Assembly: GCF_024868665.1 (NCBI RefSeq)
Contig: NC_079900.1
Location: forward strand, 21,722,164 to 21,786,163
Length of the DNA: 64,000 bases
DNA from: Triplophysa rosa
Taxonomy: Eukaryota > Chordata > Actinopteri > Cypriniformes > Nemacheilidae
Direction of reading: 5' to 3'
This document shows positions 21,632-32,985 of this stretch, piece after piece. Both the position numbers and the translations under genes were made by a program. The stretch's first letter is position 1. Every line of letters begins with the position of its first letter. A model generated the notes under the pieces. The model searched no databases and was not told the origin of the DNA. It worked only from the letters and a program-made list of their open reading frames with translations.

Positions 21632-23722
21632 TTTTTTATTTAATCTATCTTTTATCCTGGAATAGAAATATATTATGGCTTTGTTTTATTACGGCTTCCT
21701 CTTGACATTATAACAATAATACTTTCTACATTTCTAACTACATTTGTTTCAACCCGGAAAGTCTGACTAAGTTCTAACTTCCTAACTGCAATAGAATGCC
21801 ACTCGCAGTCAGACCTCCAACTTGCAAAATTCAATTGGTTTTCTATTAGTTTAAGCTGTTTCCCCCCCAGCGGGGTTACCACTTTGTTTTCTCATACAGA
21901 ATGTCTTTCTTTGACAAAAAGAATTCTATATAGTAGAAAGCAAGAGATATTAAGGAGCAATATACCACCTTTAACTTTGTAAGGGAACATAGAGACCAAT
22001 TTTAGATATTTAAATACTTTTTTGACTCCTCCACCACAGTTTTAAGGTGGATGATTAATTCGATTTTTTTCTGTTTATTGTCCTCGTGGAGAAATGTTAT
22101 TTCAGTGTGTTTTAATACACACACGTTTACATTTCTTCATTTAGCAGACCCTTTAATCAAAATGGACCAACATTTGAGAAATACAACAAACGATTCATCT
22201 AAAAACGAACAATTCATAACACCTGTAAAATTGCATAATTAACCTAATGAAATCCTCACATACACATCATCACAGAGACCTGCTCAGTATGTAACTCTAT
22301 GCAAAATAAAAAAAAATGATAAGAAGACAGGGACTACAGAGTAGCTTTCTCGGTTCCACAGTAACATTTTTATTCCAGCAAATAATACAAAAGGTCATAA
22401 CGCATTCTATCTAGGTATTATAAAACATGTTCAGTATTAAAACATGTACATCTACTTCCCGAGGAAACACAGTCTTAACTGTTCACAATTTCATTTCATT
22501 TATATCACTTGAATTTATGATCTAGTACAACCACCATGATATTTATATCCAGTAGTGCTCTGAATTGCCTCTCTTTTTAATGGTTACACTCTGGAAAATC
22601 TATAAACATCATCTTGGTTTTTGAAAGGTTTGAAACCTCACACCAAGAAATAAACTCATCCTGAACAGGTGCATGTTTGCCCTCGTCCTCCTGGAGGAGA
22701 CTGACTAATGCAAATTTCATTGGCGTAAAATCCACATTTGTCCTCGAGCGAAGTGTTTGGAATATGATGGAACAAGGAGATTGGAATTATGTACGACGCG
22801 ACTGGATTTGTCTTTCCAGTGGTGCTGCACGTCTCTGCTTTAAATCACTAGTTATTTTAACACGTACACCAACAGTTATCCAGTCCTCCAGTTTGAACAG
22901 ATTATAGTTTTTCTCTGAACAAATCTCCCTTTTATTTTTCTTGACCTTCTCTCCTTTCCCGGTGTTTATCGATATGGGCCACCTGTAGAGCGTTCTCCAC
23001 AGCGTGAGATTACCACCGCTTTCAAAGACAAGTGACTGTCATTATAGCACACATGTCGCTTTTGAGAACTAGTATTTTTATCGATCGCTTCAACATACAC
23101 TAAATGTTTGTATTGTTGTATGCGAATACACACTTCGACAAATATAAAACTGTCAAAAGTGTGCATTATTGTTAATGAAGCAACAGTCTTCATTATTCTC
23201 TCCCTTTCTCCCCTGAACAGTTATTTAGCTAATATGTTTTTAATGTTTCTGTGAAACGGTCATCTTTTATAATTTGTTTTTGTATAAGCTGTGCGCCTAT
23301 GTGTACACAGAACATCAAAGCTGCAAAAATAGCTCTTCCCATTAAGCAAACTCGCCCTCTCATTTCTTTCCCGGGGCTTCGGTTGCTCGTCCGTCCACAT
23401 GGACGCATTTTAAAATACTGCCTGTGAAATCCAGAGACTTGAAACAATTTATGCTCTGGAAAATATATATCAGCTCTGAGATTTCAACACGCTCTGCGAA
23501 TGAGTTTCAGCGGTGCAAAGGTGTTAGAAATGCAACAATGAATAAAATATTTTTTTTTCCGGTAGCATATAAGGTATCAGTCCAGCTCTCTGTGCATGAA
23601 GGACTCGAGGGTAATAGAGAATTACAACATCATAAAGCGTAATGTATTATCTAAATTAATTAATGGTCGTAGTCAAGCCATAGACCGTCTCATTGGACGC
23701 ACACGCGCCTGACCTCCAGTTA

Positions 23723-24069
23723 ACTTCCGGTTTGTGTTTGGCTTGTGTCTAATAATATAACTTTTTATATTTTATTTAATTTATGTTCATATTAGTTAAT
23801 ATTATTATTTTATTGTATAATAATTGTATTAAATAAAAAATATAAAATTGTATGTTCATTTCATGAAATAAACAATTTGTTGAATGGGTCCTGTTTGGTC
23901 GCATTTAAACGAACCGTATGGTACATTGACATCTAGCGGTTGAGCTTGGTATCGCAGTCTAAATTCAAAATATTGGAGAGACAAGTTTAGCCAAGTAGCG
24001 GTTCTTCTCGCTATTGTTTGTGAACGTCTACCGGAAGTTCAGTTGGGGTCTCAAAAGTGCGCATGCGCA
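23723..24069. promoter_or_regulatory. Paired ETS sites and a perfect NRF1 palindrome
   Basis: ACTTCCGGTT (23723-23732) and ACCGGAAGTT (24030-24039) are ETS cores in opposite orientation. TGCGCATGCGCA (24058-24069) is a perfect NRF1 consensus palindrome 18 bp after the second. ETS plus NRF1 is a known signature of TATA-less housekeeping promoters. No exon is recognised on either side, and this could equally lie inside an undescribed repeat, so promoter function is inferred. Confidence 0.4.
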
Positions 24070-24576
24070 GTACCCTTTGTTTATGTTGTTTATCGTCTAT
24101 ATCCGACCTGAAAAGTGTTTACGACGCGATGTAGTGATTTGTTTGCAAAACAGCGTGGTAGAATATGATTTAAATGACAACGCGCATGTCGCATAATGAG
24201 CTTCATAGCAGTTTGTATCCAAGCTTGTCTCAATTGGCCAGGGTTTTGATTGGCAGCCCACCGGCTTTAACCGCGGACCTCCTCGCCCATTATTGACTAA
24301 TGATCCCGTTCTCCCAACACTAAATCCAGCGGCGTCTCTTTCAGCTCAGGTACAGCTGCCTCACAGAGTGTTGACAGCGTATGGCCATAGCTATCATTAT
24401 TTCGCTGCAGAGGTCAGAGTACTGCAAGCATTTGATTATCAAATGCTGTATTTGTGCGAGCCGAGCATGGAGAGGCTGTTTTGGGTAGCGTGGAAATAAA
24501 AGCTGAATGTAAATCACAGAGCAGTGCTGCAGAATGCATTATTCCTGTCCTCTTCACGTTGCTGTGGTAACTATTA

Positions 24577-24638
24577 AGAGTCAGTAGATCCACTGTGGGC
24601 ACATCGACGCCGTATTCGGTGTGTGCGTGCAGGTTTGC
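24577..24638 (-). repeat. 62-bp segment with inverted copies in the 24-bp satellite
   Basis: The reverse complement of this segment equals 26841-26902 (and the same block at 30505-30566) with three substitutions. All three are CpG here and TpG or CpA in the satellite copies. Similarity stops sharply at both ends. Confidence 0.9.
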
Positions 24639-24884
24639 GCTATTGTAAGCGTGTGACTACGTGTGTGCGTGTTTGTGTTCTTGCATTTGTTTTACCAATT
24701 CACGGCTTCGTCTGGCCCAGAGCAATGTCTTTTGACGTGTTAATTTGAAAAACAGATGAACAGACAAATACGGAGATGCACAGCAGATGAGAAAAAAGTA
24801 ATAGTGAGAGAGATGGGAAGTCAGCGGGGGGAAGTGTGAGAGATATGAGGGGGAAAGTGAAGGCAGGACAAGAAAAGATATCTA

Positions 24885-25718
24885 CACTGTAAACCCGGAT
24901 AAGTTGGCAATACTCAAATACGACGAGTTGCCTCGAAATTTTTGAGTTTTAGAGATTCTTGGTTTAAGTAAGCAGAACCTTCAAATTTTGATTACTGTTA
25001 AGTTAAAGTTCTTAACAAATCTTAGTTAGTCCGACTTAAATATTTAATTTATCCTTTTTATGAAATTAAGTAGACAGAACTTAAACAAATAAGTACCAAA
25101 ATTGCATTTTTAAGTTAACTAAACTAAATTCTTTCGGTTTCTTTATTTTGCATATTCATTAGTCTTAATATGCATAAATCAAACACCTTGACTTATGCAA
25201 TCCAAAATGAGCAAGAAGAGACTGATCTCAGAACTGGCATTAGCACAGTTACTGCTCACTAGTAACATAACACATGTTACATGCGAAATGTAGCTTCGCA
25301 GAGACTAGGCACATGCACCACTCTTCTAAACAATGGTAACCACAAAACTGAAAAATATGTCAAACTCTTCTAAATATCTAAGAGAAGTGAACATTAAACA
25401 CTAACAAGCCTTTTACTAAAAACATATAAAATAATCATATTTTTTTTAATTTACTCTCCTAATGCAGTCTGACGCAAAGCATGCTGGGAATTGGAAATCC
25501 TTCTTGACCAATTGTTGAATTAACATGTTTAAATTAAGTAAGGAGCAAATAAAATTTTTGAGTTTTAGTCAAGTTAATCAAAAATAATCATTATACTTTA
25601 CTCAAAAGTAAAAAAGTGTTTCACGAACTTAAAATATTTAAGTTCGTAGAACTTTTTATAAAATTAAGTTTACATTACTTAATCTGTTTGATTATTTTGA
25701 ACATTTGGGTTTACAGTG
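24885..25718. mobile_element. Non-autonomous CACTA-like element
   Basis: The termini CACTGTAAACCC (24885) and GGGTTTACAGTG (25707-25718) are perfect 12-bp inverted repeats with CACTG tips, as in EnSpm/CACTA elements. Flanking triplets are CTA and ATA, an imperfect fit to the 3-bp duplication of that class. The AT-rich interior repeats TTGAGTTTTAG and AAGTTAA motifs and has no coding capacity. Confidence 0.75.
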
Positions 25719-26337
25719 ATAGATATATACAAAGATGAATATCTACTGTATGTACATGCTTTAATACTCCCCTGTAATCTTTCGATCCATCCATCTATCT
25801 ACAGTATTCTGTATACATACTGTATATACATATTTTTTAATTATATTTATGGATACATAAATATATAGCAGAGAGAGCAAGAGAGAGATTATGGAGGTGT
25901 ATTAAAACATCTTCATGATGTGCGATGAATGGGTTTTATAATAAGTGCAGCCACTATGTGGACAGTAAGCACAGACAGACAGAATGGCTTTCTATCTTTG
26001 CAGACTCATATCATTACCCATCATTACACCCCCCATTTGGCGGCGACCCCCGTATCGATCATGGCCAATAATTCAGTCTCACCCCTGTTCGCTCCATCCA
26101 TCTCTATCTCTATTTGGCGTCTCTACTCTGTAACTCCATGGCCTTAGCACACATAGACACACAGAAACCTGTACACACACTCCCTTGGCAACATAGGGCT
26201 GTCCGCTCACACCTCATGCTCTTGTTCACGCCTATCCTCCACATTGCCTGTGTGCTCATTTCAGCCTCTCAGTCTCCATCTTACTCTGCCTTATTAGACT
26301 CTGTCTCCTCTCCACCAATAAGCTGGTGTGTGGTGGG
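25719..26337. other. Non-coding DNA left of the satellite
   Basis: Short frames only. 25,860-25,890 is GA-rich. No gene or named repeat is seen. Confidence 0.4.
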
Positions 26338-26480
26338 CATTCTGGCGCAATATGGGTGCCGTCGCATCATCTAGGTGGATGCTGCACATTGGTGGTGGTT
26401 GAGGAGTTTCCCCCTTCCATGTAAAGCGCTTTCAGTACCCAGAAAAGCGCTATATATGTGTAACAAATTATTATTATTAT
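26338..26480 (+). repeat. Interspersed repeat tail with (ATT)n end
   Basis: The segment TGGTGGTGGTTGAGGAG, TAAAGCGCTTTCAGTACC, AAAGCGCTATATATG, then ATTATTATT matches a sequence I recall as widespread in fish, probably the 3' end of a retroposon. An error-rich second version lies at about 30,700-30,860, so it is part of the larger unit duplicated within the satellite region. Confidence 0.6.
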
Positions 26481-27059
26481 TATGTCTCTGTTTCGGACTT
26501 TTCTGGAGTCAGTTCCCTGCCTCACTTCCTGTTTCACTCTCTGCCTCACTTCTTGTTTCACATCCTGCCTCACTCCAAGCCTAACTTTTCCCCTTACTTA
26601 GTGTCTTTCTCAGTGCCTCACTCCCTGGCTGCTCTTCTTTCCTCAGTGTATCACTCCCTGCTTACTTCAGTGCATCACTTTCTACCTCACTCCCTGGCTT
26701 CTTTCCATACTCAGTGTATCACTCCGCCTTAATCCATCACTCTCTACCTCACTCAATGCAACACTATCTGCCTCATACAATGCATCACTCTCTGCCTCAC
26801 TCAATGCAACACTATCCACCTCACTCAATGCATCACTTATGCAAACCTGCACACACACACTGAATACGGCGTTGATGTGCCCACAGTGGATCTACTGACT
26901 CTCACTCAATGCATCACTCTCTGCCTCACTCAATGCAACACTATCTGCTTCACTCAATGCATCAGTCTCTGCCTCACTCAATGCATCATTCTCTGCATCA
27001 CTCTCTGCCTCACTCAATGCATCACTCTCTGCCTCACTCAATGCAACACTATCTGCCTC

Positions 27060-27699
27060 GTCAATCATCCTACATGCACTTCTCCTCACCAGCTCCGCTC
27101 ACATCACTCGCCACTCGACCTTGTCAATATATCCCATCTGCATACTCGTACATCATCCTCCCCTCCACTTTTCATGTAACTACTCCAACTTACTGGCTAC
27201 CTCTGCTCCTTTTCTCCTTACTGATTACCCCCGTTCACTGTACCCCTATACTGTCCTCACTCATCACATATGCTCATCAAGCATCAGTCTTTGCCTCACT
27301 CAATGACACTCTCACTCACTAAATCCTATGCCCTGCAACACACGAATCTAGTGCCCATTGTCGATCTCACTCATACCTATGCCTCACAATGCAACAGTAT
27401 TGCTACCAATCCATCTTCCTCTCTGCACTCCATCAGTTCCTCGCAATGCATCACTCTCCTGCCTCCTATCTGCGCTCAATGCAACACTGTCACCATCACA
27501 GTCTGCCAACATCATTGCCTCTTCAATGCATCACTCTCTGCCTCACTCAATGCATCCATCTCTCTGCCTCACTCAATGCATCACTCTCTTGCCTCACTCA
27601 TGCAACTTGCTGCCAATGCACCCTCTCTGCCTCACTCAAATGCATCAGTCTCGTCATGACCTTGAACCACAATGACACAATCTGTCATCACATCTCTGT
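27060..27699. other. Error-rich satellite segment A
   Basis: Recognisable satellite and edge sequence is interrupted by scattered one-base insertions, deletions and dropped letters, unlike the uniform blocks either side. It resembles uncorrected long-read sequence more than ordinary decay. Confidence 0.55.
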
Positions 27700-28195
27700 G
27701 CCTCACTCAATGCATCACTCTCTGCCTCACTCAATGCATCACTCTCTGCCTCACTCAATGCATCACTCTCTGCCTCACTCAATGCATCACTCTCTGCCTC
27801 ACTCAATGCATCACTCTCTGCCTCACTCAATGCATCACTCTCTGCCTCACTCAATGCATCACTCTCTGCCTCACTCAATGCATCACTCTCTGCCTCACTC
27901 AATGCATCACTCTCTGCCTCACTCAATGCATCACTCTCTGCCTCACTCAATGCATCACTCTCTGCCTCACTCAATGCATCACTCTCTGCCTCACTCAATG
28001 CATCACTCTCTGCCTCACTCAATGCATCACTCTCTGCCTCACTCAATGCAACACTATCTGCCTCACTCAATGCAACACTATGTGCCTCACTCAATGCATC
28101 AGTCTTTGCCTCACTCAATGCATCACTCTCTGCCTCACTCAAAGCATCACTCTCTGCCTCACGCAATGCATCACTCTCTGCCTCACTCAATGCAA
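27700..28195. repeat. Clean 24-bp array, block 1 (about 20 units)
   Basis: Near-identical units are followed by CAACACTATG, CATCAGTCTT, AAAGCATC and CACGCAATG variants in the same order as in blocks 2 and 3. Confidence 0.93.
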
Positions 28196-28687
28196 GCTGC
28201 CACTCAAGCACTCTCTGCCTCACTCAATGCATCACTCTCTGCCTCACTGCACACTTGCTCACCACCAAGGTTGTTGGCAATTCTGCCTTTGGTCCGTGCA
28301 CTCAGTGATCTCACGTGTTGGATCCTCGTAAACTTTAGTCCGAAAGCCACTCTCTGCCTCACTTCTTGTTTCACATCTGCCACTCCAAGCCTAACTTTTC
28401 ACTTACCTTTCTCAGTGCCTCACCATGCTGTCTTTCTCAGTGTATCACTCCCTGCTACTTCAGTGCATCCTTTCTACTCAACCTGTCTTCTTTCCATACT
28501 CAGTGTACACTCCGCCATAATCATCATCATCTCTACCTCACTCAATGCATCACTCTGCCTCATACAATGCAACATCTCGCTCATCATGCACTCATCTCAC
28601 TATGCAACACTTTCCATCAGCTAATGCATCACACACTTATCACAATCTCTGAATCACGCCCATGCTAATGCGGATCCACACTGACTC
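28196..28687. other. Error-rich satellite segment B
   Basis: From about 28,345 the order of landmarks follows 26,541-26,905 (CACTTCTTGTTTCACAT, CCAAGCCTAACTTTTC, TTCTTTCCATACTCAGTGT, a garbled version of the 62-bp insert), but with many single-base gaps. Confidence 0.6.
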
Positions 28688-29980
28688 TCACTCAATGCAT
28701 CACTCTCTGCCTCACTCAATGCAACACTATCTGCTTCACTCAATGCATCAGTCTCTGCCTCACTCAATGCATCATTCTCTGCATCACTCTCTGCCTCACT
28801 CAATGCATCACTCTCTGCCTCACTCAATGCAACACTATCTGCCTCGCTCAATGCATCACTCTCTGCCTCACTCAATGCAACACTATCTGCCTCACTCAAT
28901 GCATCACTCTCTGCCTCACTCAATGCATCACTCTCTGCCTCACTCAATGCATCACTCTCTGCCTCACTCAATGCATCACTCTCTGCCTCACTCAATGCAT
29001 CACTCTCTGCCTCACTCAATGCATCACTCTCTGCCTCACTCAATGCATCACTCTCTGCCTCACTCAATGCATCACTCTCTGCCTCACTCAATGCATCACT
29101 CTCTGCCTCACTCAATGCATCACTCTCTGCCTCACTCAATGCATCACTCTCTGCCTCACTCAATGCATCACTCTCTGCCTCACTCAATGCATCACTCTCT
29201 GCCTCACTCAATGCATCACTCTCTGCCTCACTCAATGCATCACTCTCTGCCTCACTCAATGCATCACTCTCTGCCTCACTCAATGCATCACTCTCTGCCT
29301 CACTCAATGCATCACTCTCTGCCTCACTCAATGCATCACTCTCTGCCTCACTCAATGCATCACTCTCTGCCTCACTCAATGCATCACTCTCTGCCTCACT
29401 CAATGCATCACTCTCTGCCTCACTCAATGCATCACTCTCTGCCTCACTCAATGCATCACTCTCTGCCTCACTCAATGCAACACTATCTGCCTCACTCAAT
29501 GCAACACTATGTGCCTCACTCAATGCATCAGTCTTTGCCTCACTCAATGCATCACTCTCTGCCTCACTCAAAGCATCACTCTCTGCCTCACGCAATGCAT
29601 CACTCTCTGCCTCACTCAATGCATCAGTCTCTGCCTCACTCAATGCATCACTCTCTGCCTCACTCAATGCATCACTCTCTGCCTCACTCAATGCAACACT
29701 CTCTGCCTCACTCAATGCATCAGTCTCTGCCTCACTCAATGCATCACTCTCTGCCTCACTCTCTGCCTCACTCAATGCAACACTCTCTGCTTCACTCAAT
29801 GCATCAGTCTCTGCCTCACTCAATGCAACACTCTCTGCCTCACTCAATGCATCAGTCTCTGCCTCACTCAATGCATCATTCTCTGCCTCACTCAATGCAA
29901 CACTCTCTGCCTCACTCAATGCATCAGTCTCTGCCTCACTCAATGCATCACTCTCTGCCTCACTCAATGCAACACTCTCT
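28688..29980. repeat. Clean 24-bp array, block 2 (about 53 units)
   Basis: The longest homogeneous run. Most units are identical. A variant-rich right third ends at CACTCTCTTAATTCATC. Half-unit deletions of about 12 bp occur near 28,780 and 29,760. Confidence 0.95.
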
Positions 29981-30204
29981 TAATTCATCACTTTCTGGCT
30001 CACACCCATTACTTTAATGCATCACACTCTGCTTCACTCAATGCATTACTCATTGCCTCACTGCCTGGCTTCTTTTCATACTCAGTGTATCACTCTGTCT
30101 CACCCACTGCATCACTATCTTTTTCACTCCCTGTATTCTTTCCGTACTCTCTGTATCAGTCTGCCATAATGCATCACTCTCTGCCTCATTCAATCCACCC
30201 CTTT

Positions 30205-30641
30205 CTGCCTCACTTCTTGTTTCACATCCTGCCTCACTCCAAGCCTAACTTTTCCCCTTACTTAGTGTCTTTCTCAGTGCCTCACTCCCTGGCTGCTCTT
30301 CTTTCCTCAGTGTATCACTCCCTGCTTACTTCAGTGCATCACTTTCTACCTCACTCCCTGGCTTCTTTCCATACTCAGTGTATCACTCCGCCTTAATCCA
30401 TCACTCTCTACCTCACTCAATGCAACACTATCTGCCTCATACAATGCATCACTCTCTGCCTCACTCAATGCAACACTATCCACCTCACTCAATGCATCAC
30501 TTATGCAAACCTGCACACACACACTGAATACGGCGTTGATGTGCCCACAGTGGATCTACTGACTCTCACTCAATGCATCACTCTCTGCCTCACTCAATGC
30601 AACACTATCTGCTTCACTCAATGCATCAGTCTCTGCCTCTT
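30205..30641. repeat. 437-bp direct duplication of 26541-26977
   Basis: By eye the two segments match without indels at a constant offset of 3,664 bp, including divergent satellite edge sequence and the 62-bp insert. The match breaks abruptly at about 30,641, where error-rich sequence starts. Confidence 0.88.
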
Positions 30642-32169
30642 ACTCAATGCTCATTCTCTGCTATACTCTACGCTCACTCATGTTCCTCTGCCTACAATCA
30701 GCTGGTCATGTGATGGCATACCGTGTGCCCACATCACCTATGCATCATCTATGGTGGATGAGGCACATTGGTGGTGGTTAAGTCAGTATCGCCCTTCCAT
30801 GTAAACCGCTCTTCAGTACCCAATTGCCCGATATATGTGTAACAATTTATATTATTATATGTCTCTGTCTTCGGACTTCTCTGGAGTCGTTCCTCGCTCA
30901 CATTCTATTTCACTCTCTGCCTCACTTCTCCTTACACCTCCTGCCTCACTCCACCGTCTAACTATCCGCCTTACTTAGATGTCTATCTCTCTTTGCTCAC
31001 TCCCTTGCATGCGTCTCTGCTTTCACTCAGTGTATCATCTCCCTGGCTTACTTCAAAGCATCCCACTTTCTTGCTCACGCCTGGCTTCTTTCTCACACTC
31101 ATTTTGTATCACTCCGGCCTTAATCTGCATCACTCTCTACCTCACTCCAATGGCATCACTCTCTGCCTTATAATGCATCAGCTCCTCTGCCCTCACTTCA
31201 ATGCAACACTATCCACCGTCACTCCAGTCAACCACATCTGCAAACCTGCACACACACAGTGAATCACGACGTCTGATGTGCCCAATGCACTGCCTCTACC
31301 TGACTCCACTCAATTGCATCACTCTCTGGCCTCACTCAAAGGCACACTCCGTCATGCTTCACTTCAAGACATCAGACTCCCTGCCTCACTCAATGGCAAC
31401 AGTATCTGCCTCACTCAATTGGGCTGGGTCGCTTCACTCAATGCATCAATCTTTGCCTCACTCAATGCAACACTATCTGCCTCGCTCAAATAATTCACCT
31501 CTCTGCCTCTTCAAAATGGTGGCTAGTCTCTGCCTCACTCATGCATCAGTCTCTGCCTCACTCAATTGCAACACTCTCTGCCTGACTCAATGCATCACTT
31601 CTCTGCCCGACTCAATGCCACATTCCTCTGCCTCACTCAATGCATCACGTCTCTGGCTTCACCTCCATGCATCACTTCTCTTGCCTCACTCAATCTGACC
31701 TCACTTCAATGCATCACTAGCTTTCTCTGCTCTTGCCTCACTCAATTGCAATCACTCTCTGCCTCCACTCCAAAGCATCAGTCTCTGACCTCACGCAAAT
31801 GGCATCATTCTCTGCCTCACTCAATGCAACACTCTCTTGCCTCACTCCAATGCATCACTCTCTGCCTCACTCAAATGCAACACTCTCTGCCTTCACTCAA
31901 TGCATCCACTCATCTTAATTTACCACTTATCTCGCTCACACCCATTACTTTAATGCATCCACACTCTGCTGCACCCAATGCATTACTCATTGCCTCACTG
32001 CCTCGCTTCTTTTCATACTCATGTACCACTCTGTCTCACTCCACTGGCATCACTCTTCTTTTTCACTCTATTGCTATTCAATCCATACTCTCATGTATCA
32101 GTCTGTCCTCATAATGCAAACACTATCTGCCTCTCCTCAATGCCACCCTCTCTGCCTATTTTAGAGCAA
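30642..32169. other. Error-rich satellite segment C
   Basis: A noisy re-run of 26,320-27,000 (including the TAAAGCGC repeat tail near 30,800) followed by noisy 24-bp units, with frequent extra or missing single bases such as CAATTGCA or CAAATGCA. It joins block 3 abruptly near 32,170. Confidence 0.6.
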
Positions 32170-32669
32170 CACTGTCTGCCTCACTCAATGCAACACTATG
32201 TGCCTCACTCAATGCATCAGTCTTTGCCTCACTCAATGCATCACTCTCTGCCTCACTCAAAGCATCACTCTCTGCCTCACGCAATGCATCACTCTCTGCC
32301 TCACTCAATGCATCAGTCTCTGCCTCACTCAATGCATCACTCTCTGCCTCACTCAATGCATCACTCTCTGCCTCACTCAATGCAACACTCTCTGCCTCAC
32401 TCAATGCATCAGTCTCTGCCTCACTCAATGCATCACTCTCTGCCTCACTCTCTGCCTCACTCAATGCAACACTCTCTGCTTCACTCAATGCATCAGTCTC
32501 TGCCTCACTCAATGCAACACTCTCTGCCTCACTCAATGCATCAGTCTCTGCCTCACTCAATGCATCATTCTCTGCCTCACTCAATGCAACACTCTCTGCC
32601 TCACTCAATGCATCAGTCTCTGCCTCACTCAATGCATCACTCTCTGCCTCACTCAATGCAACACTCTCT
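32170..32669. repeat. Clean 24-bp array, block 3
   Basis: Base-for-base continuation of the right third of block 2 at a constant offset of 2,689 bp. The match extends past the array into unique flank to about 32,899. Confidence 0.95.
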
Positions 32670-32985
32670 TAATTCATCACTTTCTGGCTCACACCCATTA
32701 CTTTAATGCATCACACTCTGCTTCACTCAATGCATTACTCATTGCCTCACTGCCTGGCTTCTTTTCATACTCAGTGTATCACTCTGTCTCACCCACTGCA
32801 TCACTATCTTTTTCACTCCCTGTATTCTTTCCGTACTCTCTGTATCAGTCTGCCATAATGCATCACTCTCTGCCTCATTCAATCCACCCCTTTCTGCCTA
32901 ATTTAAAGCAACACTTTCTGCCTTACCCAAAGCATCATTCTTTGCCTTACTTTCTGGCTTCTTTCTTTAGTCAATGCACACTTTT

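Larger units (their letters stand above)
21632..24884. other. Non-coding DNA with possible regulatory blocks
   Basis: No coding gene is recognised. 22,670-22,850 holds a perfect octamer ATGCAAAT (22708-22715) in non-repetitive sequence. 23,220-23,640 and 24,290-24,560 are also low-repeat. A perfect 8-bp-stem, 3-nt-loop palindrome (GCATTTGATTATCAAATGC) sits at 24428-24446. ETS/NRF1 motifs and the 62-bp segment shared with the satellite are listed separately. Confidence 0.35.
26541..32985. repeat. Complex 24-bp satellite region
   Basis: The unit CTCTGCCTCACTCAATGCAT plus CACT (24 bp) recurs in clean and degenerate blocks. Variants include CAACACTATC and CATCAGTCTC in place of CATCACTCTC. Because 24 is divisible by three and several frames of the unit lack stops, long open frames appear on both strands (about 411 and 451 codons on +, 437 on -), encoding octapeptide repeats (SLPHSMHH; SEAESDAL on the minus strand). 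These are by-products. Edges decay into divergent CACTCCCTGGCTTCTTTCC-type sequence. Confidence 0.95.

Noticed and set aside
27389..30017. Very long open frames (411-451 codons, and 437 on the opposite strand) as repeat-protein genes
   Set aside because: They are the direct translation of a 24-bp tandem repeat in several frames at once. There is no start context, unique domain, intron or promoter, and the frames run into error-rich sequence.
27700..32669. CRISPR-like array of short regular repeats
   Set aside because: The units are contiguous with no spacers of unrelated sequence, and the setting is a vertebrate genome.
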